Shown: positions 52,352 through 61,494 of the stretch, piece after piece | Position numbering within the stretch: the stretch's first letter is position 1 | How the letters are laid out: every line of letters starts with the position of its first letter | Assembly (NCBI GenBank): GCA_024637095.1 | Contig: JAGXFV010000030.1 | Location: forward strand, 1-64,000 | DNA from: Actinomycetes bacterium | Lineage (GTDB): Bacteria; Actinomycetota; Thermoleophilia; RBG-16-64-13 | Length of the DNA: 64,000 nt | Reading direction: 5' to 3' | Program-made: the position numbers and the translations under genes | Notes under the pieces: generated by a model | What the model saw: only the letters and a program-made list of their open reading frames with translations | What the model was told of the DNA's origin: nothing | Database searches by the model: none

Positions 52352-53547
52352 CCGGCGCGGGCGGAGGGCCGGTCTCTCGCGTCGCGGTGGCGCGCTGCGA
52401 TACCTACGCGAAGGACATCATGCGGTCCGCGGTCGTAGGCATGTTGGAAACTCTAGGTGGCATCGGCGCCTTCGTCCACCCGGGAGAGCGCATCGCCCTC
52501 AAGCCCAACCTGCTGTTGGCCAAGCCGCCGGAAGAGGCGATTACCACCCATCCTTATTTGGTCGAGGTGGTTGCGGAGTTGGTCAGAGAAGCCGGGGGCG
52601 AGCCGGTGCTCATCGAAAGCTCAGCCGCTGGAATGCCCCAATTCGGCCGGGGAATGGAGCGTGTCCTCCGTAAGACCGGCATGCGTGAGATGGCGGACCG
52701 CATCGGGCTCGAGGTTGACGTAGGGGGGGAAACCCGAACGGTTTCTCAGCCCGAAGCGCGACTGACCAAGCGACTCGACTTGCTGACCTCCGCCGTGGAT
52801 GCGGACGGCCTGATCTCCCTGGCCAAATTCAAAACCCACACCTTCACCACCTTTACCGGAGCTGTCAAGAATTTGTTCGGTTGCGTGCCCGGTCTCACCA
52901 AGGCGGGCTACCATGCGAAGCTGTCCGATGTGGACCACTTCGCCGACATGCTGCTCGACGTTCACCAGGCTCTGCGGCCACGCCTGAGCCTGATGGACGG
53001 AATCCTGGCGCTCGAGGGCGACGGGCCCGGGACCGGCGGAACTCCGCGCGAACTGGGGCTTCTGCTGGCCTCCGCGGATGCTCTCGCTCTGGACGCGGTT
53101 GCCTGCCAGATCGCGGGGATCCCCGAAGAAGCGGTGCCCGTGTTTCGCAGAGCTCGAGTTCGCGGCTACCGAGGATGGGAAACCGGGGAGGCCGCGGTAC
53201 TGTTGCAGGGTCTCGACCGGCTGCCCCTCGAGCCGTTTCGCCGTCCCAAGCGCGCACTTGATCCCACCGGCTACAACACTACGGGCCGACTTCAAAGGCT
53301 CGTGCGGGAACTGGGCAAGCAGGCGTTGACTCCCCGGCCGCGGCCGTCTGCCGAACGGTGTACCGGTTGCCGCACCTGCAGCCGGGCCTGCCCGGTGGGG
53401 GCGATCCAGATGAGCGGCCGCTTGGCGATCGTCTCTGATGACCGCTGTATCCGCTGCTACTGCTGCCACGAGCTATGCCCCGAGGCCGCGATCGACCTGG
53501 AACTCTCCCGCCTGGGCCGCGTGGCCGAAAGACTGGGGCTGGTGTAG
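52348..53547 (+). CDS. DUF362 domain protein with C-terminal 2[4Fe-4S] ferredoxin domain
   Basis: A 399-residue protein. Residues 1-290 form the DUF362 domain (ALKPNLLLAKPPEEAITTHP, LISLAKFKTHTFTTFTGAVKNLFG, DALALDAVACQIAG). The C-terminal 70 residues carry two ferredoxin Cys sets, CTGCRTCSRACP and CIRCYCCHELCP. DUF362-ferredoxin proteins occur widely in anaerobes and are guessed to be electron-transfer enzymes, but no reaction is established. The start is GTG at 52348, overlapping the antiporter stop. The HAD phosphatase follows with no spacer. Confidence 0.85.
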   Translation: MTGAGGGPVSRVAVARCDTYAKDIMRSAVVGMLETLGGIGAFVHPGERIALKPNLLLAKPPEEAITTHPYLVEVVAELVREAGGEPVLIESSAAGMPQFGRGMERVLRKTGMREMADRIGLEVDVGGETRTVSQPEARLTKRLDLLTSAVDADGLISLAKFKTHTFTTFTGAVKNLFGCVPGLTKAGYHAKLSDVDHFADMLLDVHQALRPRLSLMDGILALEGDGPGTGGTPRELGLLLASADALALDAVACQIAGIPEEAVPVFRRARVRGYRGWETGEAAVLLQGLDRLPLEPFRRPKRALDPTGYNTTGRLQRLVRELGKQALTPRPRPSAERCTGCRTCSRACPVGAIQMSGRLAIVSDDRCIRCYCCHELCPEAAIDLELSRLGRVAERLGLV

Positions 53548-54432
53548 GTGGGAGGCGGAGCCGCCGGAATTCCCGGCGTTCACACCGGGAATAACGCACG
53601 CATCAGGCTGGTGGCCTTCGATCTGGACGGGGTGATCTACCGGGGCTCGCTGCTGCTGCCCCATGTACTCGAGACTTTGGCGGGCCTCGAGGAGCGCGGT
53701 CTCCTGGTGCGCTTTGTCACCAACAACTCGACCAAGCACCGTCGCGAGGTGGCCGAAATCCTGCGCGGCTTGGGGGTGCCCGCCGAGCCCGGACAAATCC
53801 TGAGTTCCGCAGCCGCCACCGCCGGTTGGCTGCGCGCCCATTCGACGCGGACAGACGGGACTGCTCGAGTTCTCTACGTCGGGGAACGGGGTCTGGGGGA
53901 GGAGTTGTCCGACGCGGGATTCCAGGCGGTCCATGCTCTGGAGGCCGAACTCGAAGAGGCGACGCGGGCGGACTTCGTCGTCATCGGACTGGACCGCGCC
54001 TTCAACTACGACTCGCTTGCTCGTGCCCAAGCCGCGCTCCTGGCCGGTGCGCGTTTCATCGCCACCAACGGCGACCCCACCTACCCAGCGGAAGAAGGCC
54101 TGATGCCTGGGGCCGGGGCGATCGTGGCTGCGGTCGCCGCCGCCGGGGGGGTGACTCCCACCGTGATCGGTAAGCCGCACGCTGGGTTGGCGGAAGCGCT
54201 CCAGGAGGACAGCGGGATTCCGGCTTCACAGACGCTGCTCGTGGGTGACCGCCTGGAGACCGACATCGAGTTCGGACGTCGGCACGGCATGAACACGGTC
54301 TTGGTGCTGACCGGAGTGACCACCCACGAGCATCTGGCCGGCTCGTCGATCAGGCCCAACCACGTCCTGGCGGACCTCTCCGGTCTGCCGGGGTTGATCG
54401 ACCGGCTAAACCGCGGGGAGGGCGGCGGCTAG
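53548..54432 (+). CDS. HAD-superfamily IIA phosphatase (NagD/phosphoglycolate phosphatase-like)
   Basis: A 294-residue HAD hydrolase of subclass IIA: motif I FDLDGVIYRG (about 24-33), motif II FVTNNSTKHRREV with the conserved Asn-Asn, cap domain, motif III Lys in VIGKPHAGL and motif IV LVGDRLETDIEFGRRHGM. Relatives act on phosphoglycolate, p-nitrophenyl phosphate, nucleotides or sugar phosphates. The start is GTG at 53548, immediately after the stop of the DUF362 gene, so expression is coupled. The substrate cannot be told. Confidence 0.87.
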   Translation: MGGGAAGIPGVHTGNNARIRLVAFDLDGVIYRGSLLLPHVLETLAGLEERGLLVRFVTNNSTKHRREVAEILRGLGVPAEPGQILSSAAATAGWLRAHSTRTDGTARVLYVGERGLGEELSDAGFQAVHALEAELEEATRADFVVIGLDRAFNYDSLARAQAALLAGARFIATNGDPTYPAEEGLMPGAGAIVAAVAAAGGVTPTVIGKPHAGLAEALQEDSGIPASQTLLVGDRLETDIEFGRRHGMNTVLVLTGVTTHEHLAGSSIRPNHVLADLSGLPGLIDRLNRGEGGG

Positions 54433-54479
54433 AGCGGAGGACGGAGTGGCCGCTCGGTCTCTCGCGCTCTGTCCTTGGC

Positions 54480-55907
54480 TCAATCGACCAGCGACTGGAG
54501 ATACGGCATGATGAAGGTGACCACGAAGGCCAGGCTGACGATGTACATGAGCCAATGCACGTGACGGGCCTTGCCGTGGAAGATCTTGATCAGGGTGTAG
54601 CTGATGAAGCCGAAACCGATCCCGTAGCTGATGTTGTAGGTGAGGGGGATGCCCACGATGGTCAGAAAGGCGGGGAAGGCCTCCTCGAAGTCGGTCCAGG
54701 GAATCTCCCGCACGGTGCGCATCATCAGGAAGCCGACGACGATCAGCGCGCCGGCGGTGATGGGGTAGACGAAGAACGCCTGGTCAGGCACGCTGAAGCC
54801 CGAGCTGATCATCTCGCTGTACTGCTCTTCTGCTGGGATAACCACGCCCGCGCCCACCATGGCCACGATCGGAGCGAAGAAGGCGCTGACCGCGAAGAGA
54901 ACCCCGGTGACGCTGCTGGTAAGGCCGGTACGGCCTCCCTCGGAGACACCCGAGGCGCTCTCGATGTAAGTGGTGATCGAACTGGCGCCGAAGAGGCCGC
55001 CGACCATGGCGGCGATGGAGTCCACGGTGAGAATATTGCGGATGCCGGGAACCCGCCCGGCCGTATCGACGAAGCCCGCCTGCTCGCCCACCGCGACCAC
55101 CGTGCCCATGGTGTCGAAGAAGTCGGTAAGCATGATGGCGAAGACCAGCAGCAGCAGCGCGGGGGTGAAGATCTGGAAGAGCGCGAGGCCACCCTCGACC
55201 TCCTGGAAGGGGGCCAGGAAGGTGCTGAATACCGGGGTGGCGACCACTTCCGTGGGCAGTTCGGTAACCCCGAGCACCAAGGCGAACACCGTGGCAACGA
55301 GGATGCCCCAGAGGATGTCTCCCTTGATACGCAGGGCCATGAAGATCAGGATCGCGAGCAGACCCACGATGGCCACCCACACGTACTCCTGCGTGAAGTC
55401 GCCCAGCGTAACCAAGGTGATAGGAGCCGGGCGGATAAAGCCGCCTTGGTTGAGCCCGATGGTGGTGATGAAGAGGCCGATGCCCACGCCGATGGCCCGC
55501 TTGAGATCGAGGGGGATGGCGTTCATCACGGCCTCGCGCAGGCCGGTGAGCACCAGCACGAGGATGATAAGACCCTCGGCGAAAATGACGGACATACCGA
55601 CCTGCCAGGGGACGTTCGCCTGCTGGAAGCCGATCACCGAAAAAGTCACCACGGCGTTCAGGCCCATGCCCGAAGCCAGCGCCAGCGGGCGGTTGGTGAT
55701 CAGGCCCATCATCAGGCACATAAGCGCCGCACCGAAAGCGGTCGCGGTCGCGGCGCCCTCGAAGGGTATGCCGGCCGCCGACAGTATGCCGGGATTCACG
55801 AAGATGATGTACGCCATCGTCATGAAGGTCGTCACGCCGGCGATGGTCTCCGTGCGGAGATTGGTGTTGCGCTCGCGCAGGCGGAAGAAGCTTTCCAGCC
55901 AGTCCAC
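54480..55907 (-). CDS. NCS2-family purine permease (AzgA-like guanine/hypoxanthine type)
   Basis: A 475-residue permease with about twelve to fourteen membrane segments. AzgA-type signatures: RTETIAGVTTFMTMAYIIFVNPGIL at the N-terminus, ASGMGLNAVVTFSVIG, a DFFDTMGTVVAVGEQAGF motif and SSITTYIESASGVSEGGRTGLTS. Such proteins import guanine, hypoxanthine or adenine with protons. The start is GTG at 55907 with GGGAGGA upstream. It stands alone, separated from the oxidase operon by 194 bases of structured sequence. Confidence 0.9.
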   Translation of the reverse strand: MDWLESFFRLRERNTNLRTETIAGVTTFMTMAYIIFVNPGILSAAGIPFEGAATATAFGAALMCLMMGLITNRPLALASGMGLNAVVTFSVIGFQQANVPWQVGMSVIFAEGLIILVLVLTGLREAVMNAIPLDLKRAIGVGIGLFITTIGLNQGGFIRPAPITLVTLGDFTQEYVWVAIVGLLAILIFMALRIKGDILWGILVATVFALVLGVTELPTEVVATPVFSTFLAPFQEVEGGLALFQIFTPALLLLVFAIMLTDFFDTMGTVVAVGEQAGFVDTAGRVPGIRNILTVDSIAAMVGGLFGASSITTYIESASGVSEGGRTGLTSSVTGVLFAVSAFFAPIVAMVGAGVVIPAEEQYSEMISSGFSVPDQAFFVYPITAGALIVVGFLMMRTVREIPWTDFEEAFPAFLTIVGIPLTYNISYGIGFGFISYTLIKIFHGKARHVHWLMYIVSLAFVVTFIMPYLQSLVD

Positions 55908-56101
55908 TAGTCCTCCCTAGACATTCCGATCGACTTTCTTCCCCTGTCAGCTCCTTCGCGCCCGCCCGCTCCCCAGCAGACGGTCACAGATGGCCCCGAT
56001 AATTTGCCGGGACCTTACTATCACATTTGGGTCCCAGCAGGCGACTCCCTACGGGGCTAGGGAAGCCACGAGAATCACGGACGAGCTGACCCCGGCTGGG
56101 G
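55908..56101 (-). promoter_or_regulatory. Structured region between the oxidase operon and the NCS2 gene
   Basis: Contains GGGACC / GGTCCC (56009-56014 and 56030-56035) enclosing an AT-rich 15-base loop, and CCCTA / TAGGG (about 56047-56062). It must hold the end of the ctaB-ctaC-ctaDE transcript and the promoter of the permease gene. The purine-riboswitch core was looked for and not seen. Confidence 0.4.
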
Positions 56102-58582
56102 CTACCAGAGGTAGATCAGCGTGAAAATGACCAGCCAGACGACGTCGACGAAGTGCCAGTAGTAGGTGGCTCCTCGGGCGGCGTGCTGGCTAGGGAATCG
56201 CCCACCTTTCTTGAAGGTCCGAGCCCAGATGAGCAGGAAGGCCAGAAGTCCGGCGGTGACGTGTGCTCCGTGAAAGCCGGTCAGGGTGAAGAAGGTGCCG
56301 CCGTAGACGCCGTCGCTGATGCTGAATTCGGAATTCAAATACTCATAGCCCTGAATGCCGAGGAAAGTGGCCCCCAGGGCGATGGCCAAAGCCAGCACCC
56401 ATTGGAAGCGCTGCTTGCGTTCGTGTTCAAGGCTGATCAGCGCGTAGTGGGCGGCCACTCCGCTCGCGATCAGGAAGAGGGTGGCCACCGCGGGCAGGCC
56501 TACCTCCAGGTCGGGGAGGCCCTCCGGGGGCCAGGTCATCTGGGCCACGCGGAGGTCGACGTAGGCGTAGATCAAGGAGGTGAAGAAGATGACCTCCGAG
56601 AAGATGAAGAGCATCACGCCGAGCGTCCCGGTGTCGAAGCGTCCCTGATACCTGGACTTCTCCTCGAGTTGTTGGTTGCCTACGAGGATCGGCGGAGCTA
56701 GAGCGGGGGCGGGCGCCGACTGGAACACCCACGCGACCAGTGCGCCTAAGACGAACACCACCGCGAGCACCACCACTTCGACCGTCAGCAACAACCCGGC
56801 TACGACGGCCAGCAGGCCGACGGCCACGAGAATAGGAATGGACGAACCGTAGGGGGCGTCCGGCGCCGGCTGCACTTCGTCGAGGCGGGTTTCGAGTTCC
56901 CTGGCCGTGTAGGCGTCCCGCCAGTTCTCCGGCGGGACGCCGTCCGGATTCTCCGGATGCTTGAGGTCCCAGAGCGGGCGGGGGCTGTGGATGGGAGGCA
57001 GGGTCTCGAAGTTCTCGTGGGCCGGTGGTGAGGTGGTGGCCCACTCGAGGGTCCAGGCATCCCAGGGATCGTTCCCGGCGCGGTCTCCCTTGCGAAGGCT
57101 GGCGAGCACGTTGTAGGCAAAGACCAGCACTCCGACCCCGATGACGAAGCCGCCAATGGTGGAGATCATGTTGTAGACGTCCCAACTCTGGCCGCTGTCC
57201 CAGGTGTAGACCCGGCGGGGCATACCCAGCAGGCCGACGATGTAGAGCGGGAAGAAGGTGGCGATGAACCCGAAGTAGAACAGCCAGAACTGGGCCTTGC
57301 CCAGGCGTTCGTTGAGCAGCCGACCGGTGACTTTGGGATACCAGTAGAAGATGCCGGCCATGATGCCGAAGAGGCTGCCGGGGAGGAGTACGTTGTGGAA
57401 GTGGGCGACCACGTAATAGGTGTCGGTCACCTGCCAGTCGAAGGGGACCGTGGCGAGGGTGACGCCGGTCAGCCCTCCGATGACGAACAGCGAGATGAAG
57501 CCGAGGACGAAGTGCAGCGAGGTCGTGAAGATCAGCGACCCCCGCCACATGGTCGCCAGCCAGTTGAAGATCTTGATCCCGGTGGGAATCGCGATGGTGA
57601 AGCTAGTACCGGCCATTATGGCGTTGAACCAGAAGGGGAGGCCCACCGCGAACATGTGGTGCGCCCAGACGGTGAAGCCGTAGAAGCCAATCAGCCCGGA
57701 GGCGATGATCAGCGCGGTCCGGCCAAAGAGCGGTTTTCGCGAGAACACCGGTGTCACTTCGGAGATCATTCCGAACGCCGGCAGGATGAGGATGTAGACC
57801 TCGGGATGACCGAAGAACCAGAAGAGCTGCTGCCAGACAAGCGGATCACCCCCCAGATTGGCGTCGTAGAAAGAGGTGCCGAGCTGCCGGTCGAAGTAGA
57901 GGAGGGCTACCGCCACGGTCAAACTCGGCATCGCCGCCAAGATGAGGAACGAGTTGATGAAGTTGGTGATGGTGAAGAGCGGCGTCCGCCAGAGCCCCAT
58001 CCCCGGGGCGCGCAGCTTGATAGTGGTGGCGGCGACGTTGAGGGCTCCCAGGATGCTGGAGATTCCCGCCAGGACGATGAACAGGATCCAGAAGTCGATA
58101 CCCTCGTGCGGCGAATAGGCCGGCAAGGTGAGGGGCGCGTAGCTGAACCAGCCGGTATCGACCGCGGTGGAGAAGATGAAGCTGGTGTAGAGCGTAAGTG
58201 CGGCCGCGACGTAGACCCAGTAGCTGAGCGCGTTGAGCCGAGGGTAGGCCATGTCTCGGGCGCCGATCTGCAGAGGAATCAGATAGTTGGCAAAACCGCC
58301 AAGCAAGGGCATCACCACCAGAAAGATCATGGTGGTTCCGTGCATGGTGAAGACTTGGTTATAGGTCTGGGGGCTGAGGAAATCATTGTTGGCCACGGCC
58401 AGTTGGGTCCGCATCAGGAGGGCCAGGGCGATGGCGACCACGAAAAAGGCAAGCGAGGTGGTGATGTAGAGGATGCCGATGCGCTTGTGGTCGGTCGTCG
58501 TCAGCCACGAGGTCCAGCCGGCCGCATGATGCCTGGGTGAGCCGCCTGACTGCATGGCTGTCCGGGTGACGTCCATGCTCAT
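56102..58582 (-). CDS. Cytochrome c oxidase subunit I + III fusion
   Basis: An 826-residue fusion. Residues 1-560 are subunit I: TTDHKRIGILYI, haem ligand in FTMHGTTMIFL, D-channel residues in GARDMAYPRLN, CuB/Tyr motif WFFGHPEVYILILPAFG, HHMF and the haem a/a3 ligands in VAHFHNVL (most A-type oxidases have HFHYVL). A linker with two hydrophobic segments (about 580-625) leads to subunit III (TLGVMLFIFSEVIFFTSLIYAYV to FHGAHVTAGLLAFLL and the terminal HFVDVVWLVIFTLIYLW). The Glu-containing GHPEVY segment marks an A1-type proton pathway. The ATG abuts the subunit II stop. Confidence 0.93.
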   Translation of the reverse strand: MSMDVTRTAMQSGGSPRHHAAGWTSWLTTTDHKRIGILYITTSLAFFVVAIALALLMRTQLAVANNDFLSPQTYNQVFTMHGTTMIFLVVMPLLGGFANYLIPLQIGARDMAYPRLNALSYWVYVAAALTLYTSFIFSTAVDTGWFSYAPLTLPAYSPHEGIDFWILFIVLAGISSILGALNVAATTIKLRAPGMGLWRTPLFTITNFINSFLILAAMPSLTVAVALLYFDRQLGTSFYDANLGGDPLVWQQLFWFFGHPEVYILILPAFGMISEVTPVFSRKPLFGRTALIIASGLIGFYGFTVWAHHMFAVGLPFWFNAIMAGTSFTIAIPTGIKIFNWLATMWRGSLIFTTSLHFVLGFISLFVIGGLTGVTLATVPFDWQVTDTYYVVAHFHNVLLPGSLFGIMAGIFYWYPKVTGRLLNERLGKAQFWLFYFGFIATFFPLYIVGLLGMPRRVYTWDSGQSWDVYNMISTIGGFVIGVGVLVFAYNVLASLRKGDRAGNDPWDAWTLEWATTSPPAHENFETLPPIHSPRPLWDLKHPENPDGVPPENWRDAYTARELETRLDEVQPAPDAPYGSSIPILVAVGLLAVVAGLLLTVEVVVLAVVFVLGALVAWVFQSAPAPALAPPILVGNQQLEEKSRYQGRFDTGTLGVMLFIFSEVIFFTSLIYAYVDLRVAQMTWPPEGLPDLEVGLPAVATLFLIASGVAAHYALISLEHERKQRFQWVLALAIALGATFLGIQGYEYLNSEFSISDGVYGGTFFTLTGFHGAHVTAGLLAFLLIWARTFKKGGRFPSQHAARGATYYWHFVDVVWLVIFTLIYLW

Positions 58583-59590
58583 CTACTCGAGTCCCTCCAA
58601 ATAGGCGACCAGCGCCTGGATTTCGTCATTGCTCACGGCGACTTCGGGCATCAGATTGCCGGACTTGACCTCTTGCGGCTTGTCGATCCATCGGGCCAAG
58701 TTCTCGGGAGTGTTGTCGAGCGTCACCGCTGCGAGAGAGGTGCGGCCGGCGACATGGGTCAGGTCGGGACCGGTCAGGCCGGCGGCACCCTCGAGGCCCC
58801 GTACAGTGTGACAGCCGCCGCAGCCCGCCGACAAGAAAAGGGCTTCTCCCGCCTGGGCCTGCTCTCCCTCGGCCGGGGCTGCCGGTTGCTGCTGCTGTTC
58901 CACCCACTCCGAGAAGGTGGCCGCGTCCACGGCGAAGATCAGGAAGCGCATGTGGGCGTGCTGCACTCCGCAAAACTCTCCGCACTCGCCCAGGTATTCG
59001 CCCTCTGTGGTGATGGTGAAGGTAGATTGGTTGATGTGTCCCGGCACCATGTCCATCTTGCCTCCGATCTGCGGCATCCAGAAGCTGTGGATCACGTCGG
59101 CGGATTCCAGACGCGCCCTGACCGTTTTGTCGATGGGAACGTAGAACTCGTTGGCCGTCGTGAAGTCGCCGGCGGGGTAAGTCACCTCCCACCACCATTG
59201 GCGTCCGGTGACGTCGATCTCCATGTTGGAGGGCGGATTGGTGAGCACGTCCATGTAGTTGACCGTGAGGATGAAGATCACGATCACGATCAGGATCGGA
59301 ATCACCGTCCACGTGAGCTCCATGCGGATGTCTCCGTGATCCTGAACCGGTTCTTCTGCGCTCCGGCGGCGATAACGCACGATGTTGTATATGAGCCATG
59401 CCTGAACGATCAGGAAGATCCCGCCGCAGATCGCGAGCAGGATGATGGCCAGGTCGCGTATCTCGGCGGCGTCATTACCCCTCGGCTGAAGGATCGAGGG
59501 AGCGCCTTCACAGCCCGAAGCGGTCAGCAGAACCCCAAGCAGCAGCCCGAGGGCCACCGGCAATTGGGTCAGCCGTTTGCCGAGCCTCAA
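58583..59590 (-). CDS. ctaC: Cytochrome c oxidase subunit II with C-terminal cytochrome c (caa3 type)
   Basis: A 335-residue lipoprotein (Cys27 in LTASGC) with two membrane helices (about 45-72 and 93-114), then the CuA cupredoxin domain: His168, and Cys203, Glu205, Cys207, His211, Met214 in ECGEFCGVQHAHM. After an Ala/Gln-rich linker a haem c domain follows with CGGCH (257-261) and axial Met314 (NLMPEV). The built-in cytochrome c defines a caa3 oxidase, as in Thermus and Bacillus. The start is TTG at 59590, overlapping the ctaB stop as TTGA; the longer frame to 60412 is the shadow of ctaB. Confidence 0.92.
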   Translation of the reverse strand: MRLGKRLTQLPVALGLLLGVLLTASGCEGAPSILQPRGNDAAEIRDLAIILLAICGGIFLIVQAWLIYNIVRYRRRSAEEPVQDHGDIRMELTWTVIPILIVIVIFILTVNYMDVLTNPPSNMEIDVTGRQWWWEVTYPAGDFTTANEFYVPIDKTVRARLESADVIHSFWMPQIGGKMDMVPGHINQSTFTITTEGEYLGECGEFCGVQHAHMRFLIFAVDAATFSEWVEQQQQPAAPAEGEQAQAGEALFLSAGCGGCHTVRGLEGAAGLTGPDLTHVAGRTSLAAVTLDNTPENLARWIDKPQEVKSGNLMPEVAVSNDEIQALVAYLEGLE

Positions 59591-60468
59591 CCGGCCGCCC
59601 TCACCAGGGCTTCTTGCGCATTTGAGGTGCCGTCCGCTCCCAGGGCCAAGGCCAGGAGGAGCAGGCCGAGGTAGGGGCCGGAGAGCCGGTAAACCACCGT
59701 GTTCCAGTGGGCCTGCCGGGTCAAGGCGAGCGCCAGGACAGCACCGCCGAACAGGACACCCCCCGCCAGTACCGTCAGCAGGTAGGCCAGGCCGGCGAAT
59801 CCCAGCACCCCGGGGAGCAGAGAAAGGCTCACCAGGGCGGATGTGTATGCGACGATCTGCAGCCGAGCCACGGCAACCCCGCAATGGGAGCCGGGTACGG
59901 GGATTCCGGCACTCCGGTAGTCCTCGGCTCTGGCCAGGGTCAGCGCCCAAAAGTGGGGCGGAGACCACAAGAAGACGATTCCGCAGAGAACCACGATCTC
60001 GGCCGAGAAGCTCCCGCCGGCCGAGGCCCAGCCCACCAAAGGCGGGAAGATCCCGGCCAAGCCGCCGGGGACCGCGCTGTAGGCGGTTCGCGGTTTGAGC
60101 AGAAGCGTGTACGCGATCAGGTAGTAGGCGGCGCCAAGGCCGCCGAAGCAGGCGGCAAGCGGGCCGCCTGCGAACCACAGGACGACGACCCCCGACAGCA
60201 ATAGAGCCACGGCGAGGGTGCGAATCCGCCCGGGCAGAACGCGGCCGGAGGGCAGCGCACGGCCCTGCGTCCGCAGCATCAGGCGGTCGCGGTCCCGTTC
60301 GAGATAGTTGTTGAGGGCAGAGGCGCCCGCGACGCAGAAGGCGAGCCCCGCGAGTGTGAAAACCATGGAAAATGCAAAAAGCCGGCCACCGGCGAGGGTC
60401 CAGGCAACCCAAGCGCTGACCAGAAACAGGGCTACTATCCTCGGCTTGAGGGTCTTGAGGTAGTCCAT
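59587..60468 (-). CDS. ctaB: Protohaem IX farnesyltransferase (haem O synthase)
   Basis: UbiA-family membrane enzyme that adds farnesyl to haem b, making the haem O precursor for the oxidase encoded downstream. The 293-residue protein has about nine membrane segments, the Asp-rich substrate motif [20 protein letters not shown] (about 53-72), [18 protein letters not shown] and [13 protein letters not shown]. It starts at an ATG with GGGAGAACG upstream and is first in the transcript ctaB-ctaC-ctaDE. No haem A synthase (ctaA) is in the window, so haem A formation must rely on a gene elsewhere. Confidence 0.92.
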   Translation of the reverse strand: MDYLKTLKPRIVALFLVSAWVAWTLAGGRLFAFSMVFTLAGLAFCVAGASALNNYLERDRDRLMLRTQGRALPSGRVLPGRIRTLAVALLLSGVVVLWFAGGPLAACFGGLGAAYYLIAYTLLLKPRTAYSAVPGGLAGIFPPLVGWASAGGSFSAEIVVLCGIVFLWSPPHFWALTLARAEDYRSAGIPVPGSHCGVAVARLQIVAYTSALVSLSLLPGVLGFAGLAYLLTVLAGGVLFGGAVLALALTRQAHWNTVVYRLSGPYLGLLLLALALGADGTSNAQEALVRAAG

Positions 60469-60534
60469 CGCCCTACGTTCTCCCTACAGCCGACCGGAAG
60501 AAACCTCGAGAGCGGGAAATCATCCGCACCGGCA

Positions 60535-60969
60535 TCAGCGCGCCACCAGCACCGGACGGGTCGAGTAGTGCACGACTCGGTCCGAAACCGAGCCAAGCAG
60601 CAGTCCGGTGAAATAGCCGAACCCTCGGCTGCCCACGATGATGAGATCGGCCTCGTGGGCGTCGCCGGCACGGATGATCGCGCCGGCCGCGGGACCCTCC
60701 AGCACGTCGGCCTGTGCGTTGAACCCGCGTCTGCGCAGCTCTTCGACCAACTGCTCCGCGGCCTCTCGCGCTTCGCGTATGTCCCGGGCGTCGTCCTTGG
60801 ACGGGGACGTCACTCGGGGATAGGCCGGGAAAGCGACCACCACTATGATCTGGGTGGTTTCGCGCGCAGCCAGTCTCTCCGCGTATTCGACCGCCTTGTG
60901 CGAGCCCTCCGAGCCGTCGTACGCCAGCACGATGGTTCCCAAGGGCTCGCTGCCCATCTCGACGCCCAT
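60535..60969 (-). CDS. Universal stress protein (UspA family)
   Basis: A 144-residue Usp domain: [23 protein letters not shown] at the N-terminus and the ATP-binding signature [24 protein letters not shown] near 115-138, followed by the typical PVLVAR ending. AAGGAGGGAG precedes the ATG at 60969; the frame open to 61479 runs antisense to queF. Upstream of it and divergent is queF; ctaB is 66 bases downstream on the same strand. Probable ATP-binding, dimeric stress protein. Confidence 0.88.
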   Translation of the reverse strand: MGVEMGSEPLGTIVLAYDGSEGSHKAVEYAERLAARETTQIIVVVAFPAYPRVTSPSKDDARDIREAREAAEQLVEELRRRGFNAQADVLEGPAAGAIIRAGDAHEADLIIVGSRGFGYFTGLLLGSVSDRVVHYSTRPVLVAR

Positions 60970-61113
60970 GCCGTCTCCCTCCTTGGGTTTGCAGGCCGGC
61001 TCCCCGCCGGCCTGGTCGCTCGTTGGCCTCCTCCGCCGTCCGACCTGCGTGCTACCCTTTCCATCATACGACCGGAAGTCGCTGGGCCGAAAGCCTACGG
61101 AGAGAACGAGAAC

Positions 61114-61494
61114 GTGGAAGAGAAAAAGTATGGGACCCGGGCCATCGAGGAAGGCGGGCTCGAGACCTGGCCGAATCCGTCTCCGCAAAGGCGGTATACG
61201 GTGCGCATGGCGACCCCTGAGTTCACCTGTCTTTGCCCGCGCTCGGGCTTCCCGGACTTCGCCACCATGAGGATTTCCTACCAGCCGCGGGAAGTCATCG
61301 TGGAGTTGCGCTCGCTCAAGCTCTACATCAACAAGTACCGCGACGTCTGCATCTCGCACGAGGCGGTAGTAAACCAAATACTGGACGATCTCGTTGGCGT
61401 TCTCGATCCGCACTGGATCCGCGTGAGCGGGGACTTCAACGTGCGCGGCAACGTCAAGACGGTGATCACGGCCGAGCACGGGGAGCGGGAGTGA
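61114..61494 (+). CDS. queF: NADPH-dependent 7-cyano-7-deazaguanine reductase
   Basis: Reduces preQ0 to preQ1 in queuosine synthesis. The 126-residue unimodular type has the catalytic Cys and Asp in [16 protein letters not shown] (Cys41, Asp48), the [14 protein letters not shown] signature (about 65-78) and the substrate Glu in ISHE (82-83). The start is GTG at 61114 with GGAGAG nine bases upstream; the frame extends back to 60568 without coding character. It overlaps queC by four bases (GTGA). Its presence means the pathway goes to preQ1/queuosine, not only to preQ0. Confidence 0.93.
   Translation: MEEKKYGTRAIEEGGLETWPNPSPQRRYTVRMATPEFTCLCPRSGFPDFATMRISYQPREVIVELRSLKLYINKYRDVCISHEAVVNQILDDLVGVLDPHWIRVSGDFNVRGNVKTVITAEHGERE

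Noticed and set aside
54555-55910. 451-codon plus-strand frame rich in His/Asp/Glu/Gly
   Set aside because: Antisense to the NCS2 permease; composition is what results from reading membrane-protein codons in reverse.
55908-56101. Purine riboswitch before the NCS2 permease
   Set aside because: The conserved three-way-junction core (TATAA...TACC-type elements) is not present; only unrelated dyads are seen.
58583-60412. 609-codon frame suggesting a long N-terminal extension of oxidase subunit II
   Set aside because: The first 274 codons overlap ctaB in another frame and are Arg/Pro-rich; the lipoprotein start at 59590 explains the gene.
61000-61113. preQ1 riboswitch before queF
   Set aside because: No preQ1-I or preQ1-II-like core by eye; the leader is short and has no A-rich tail.
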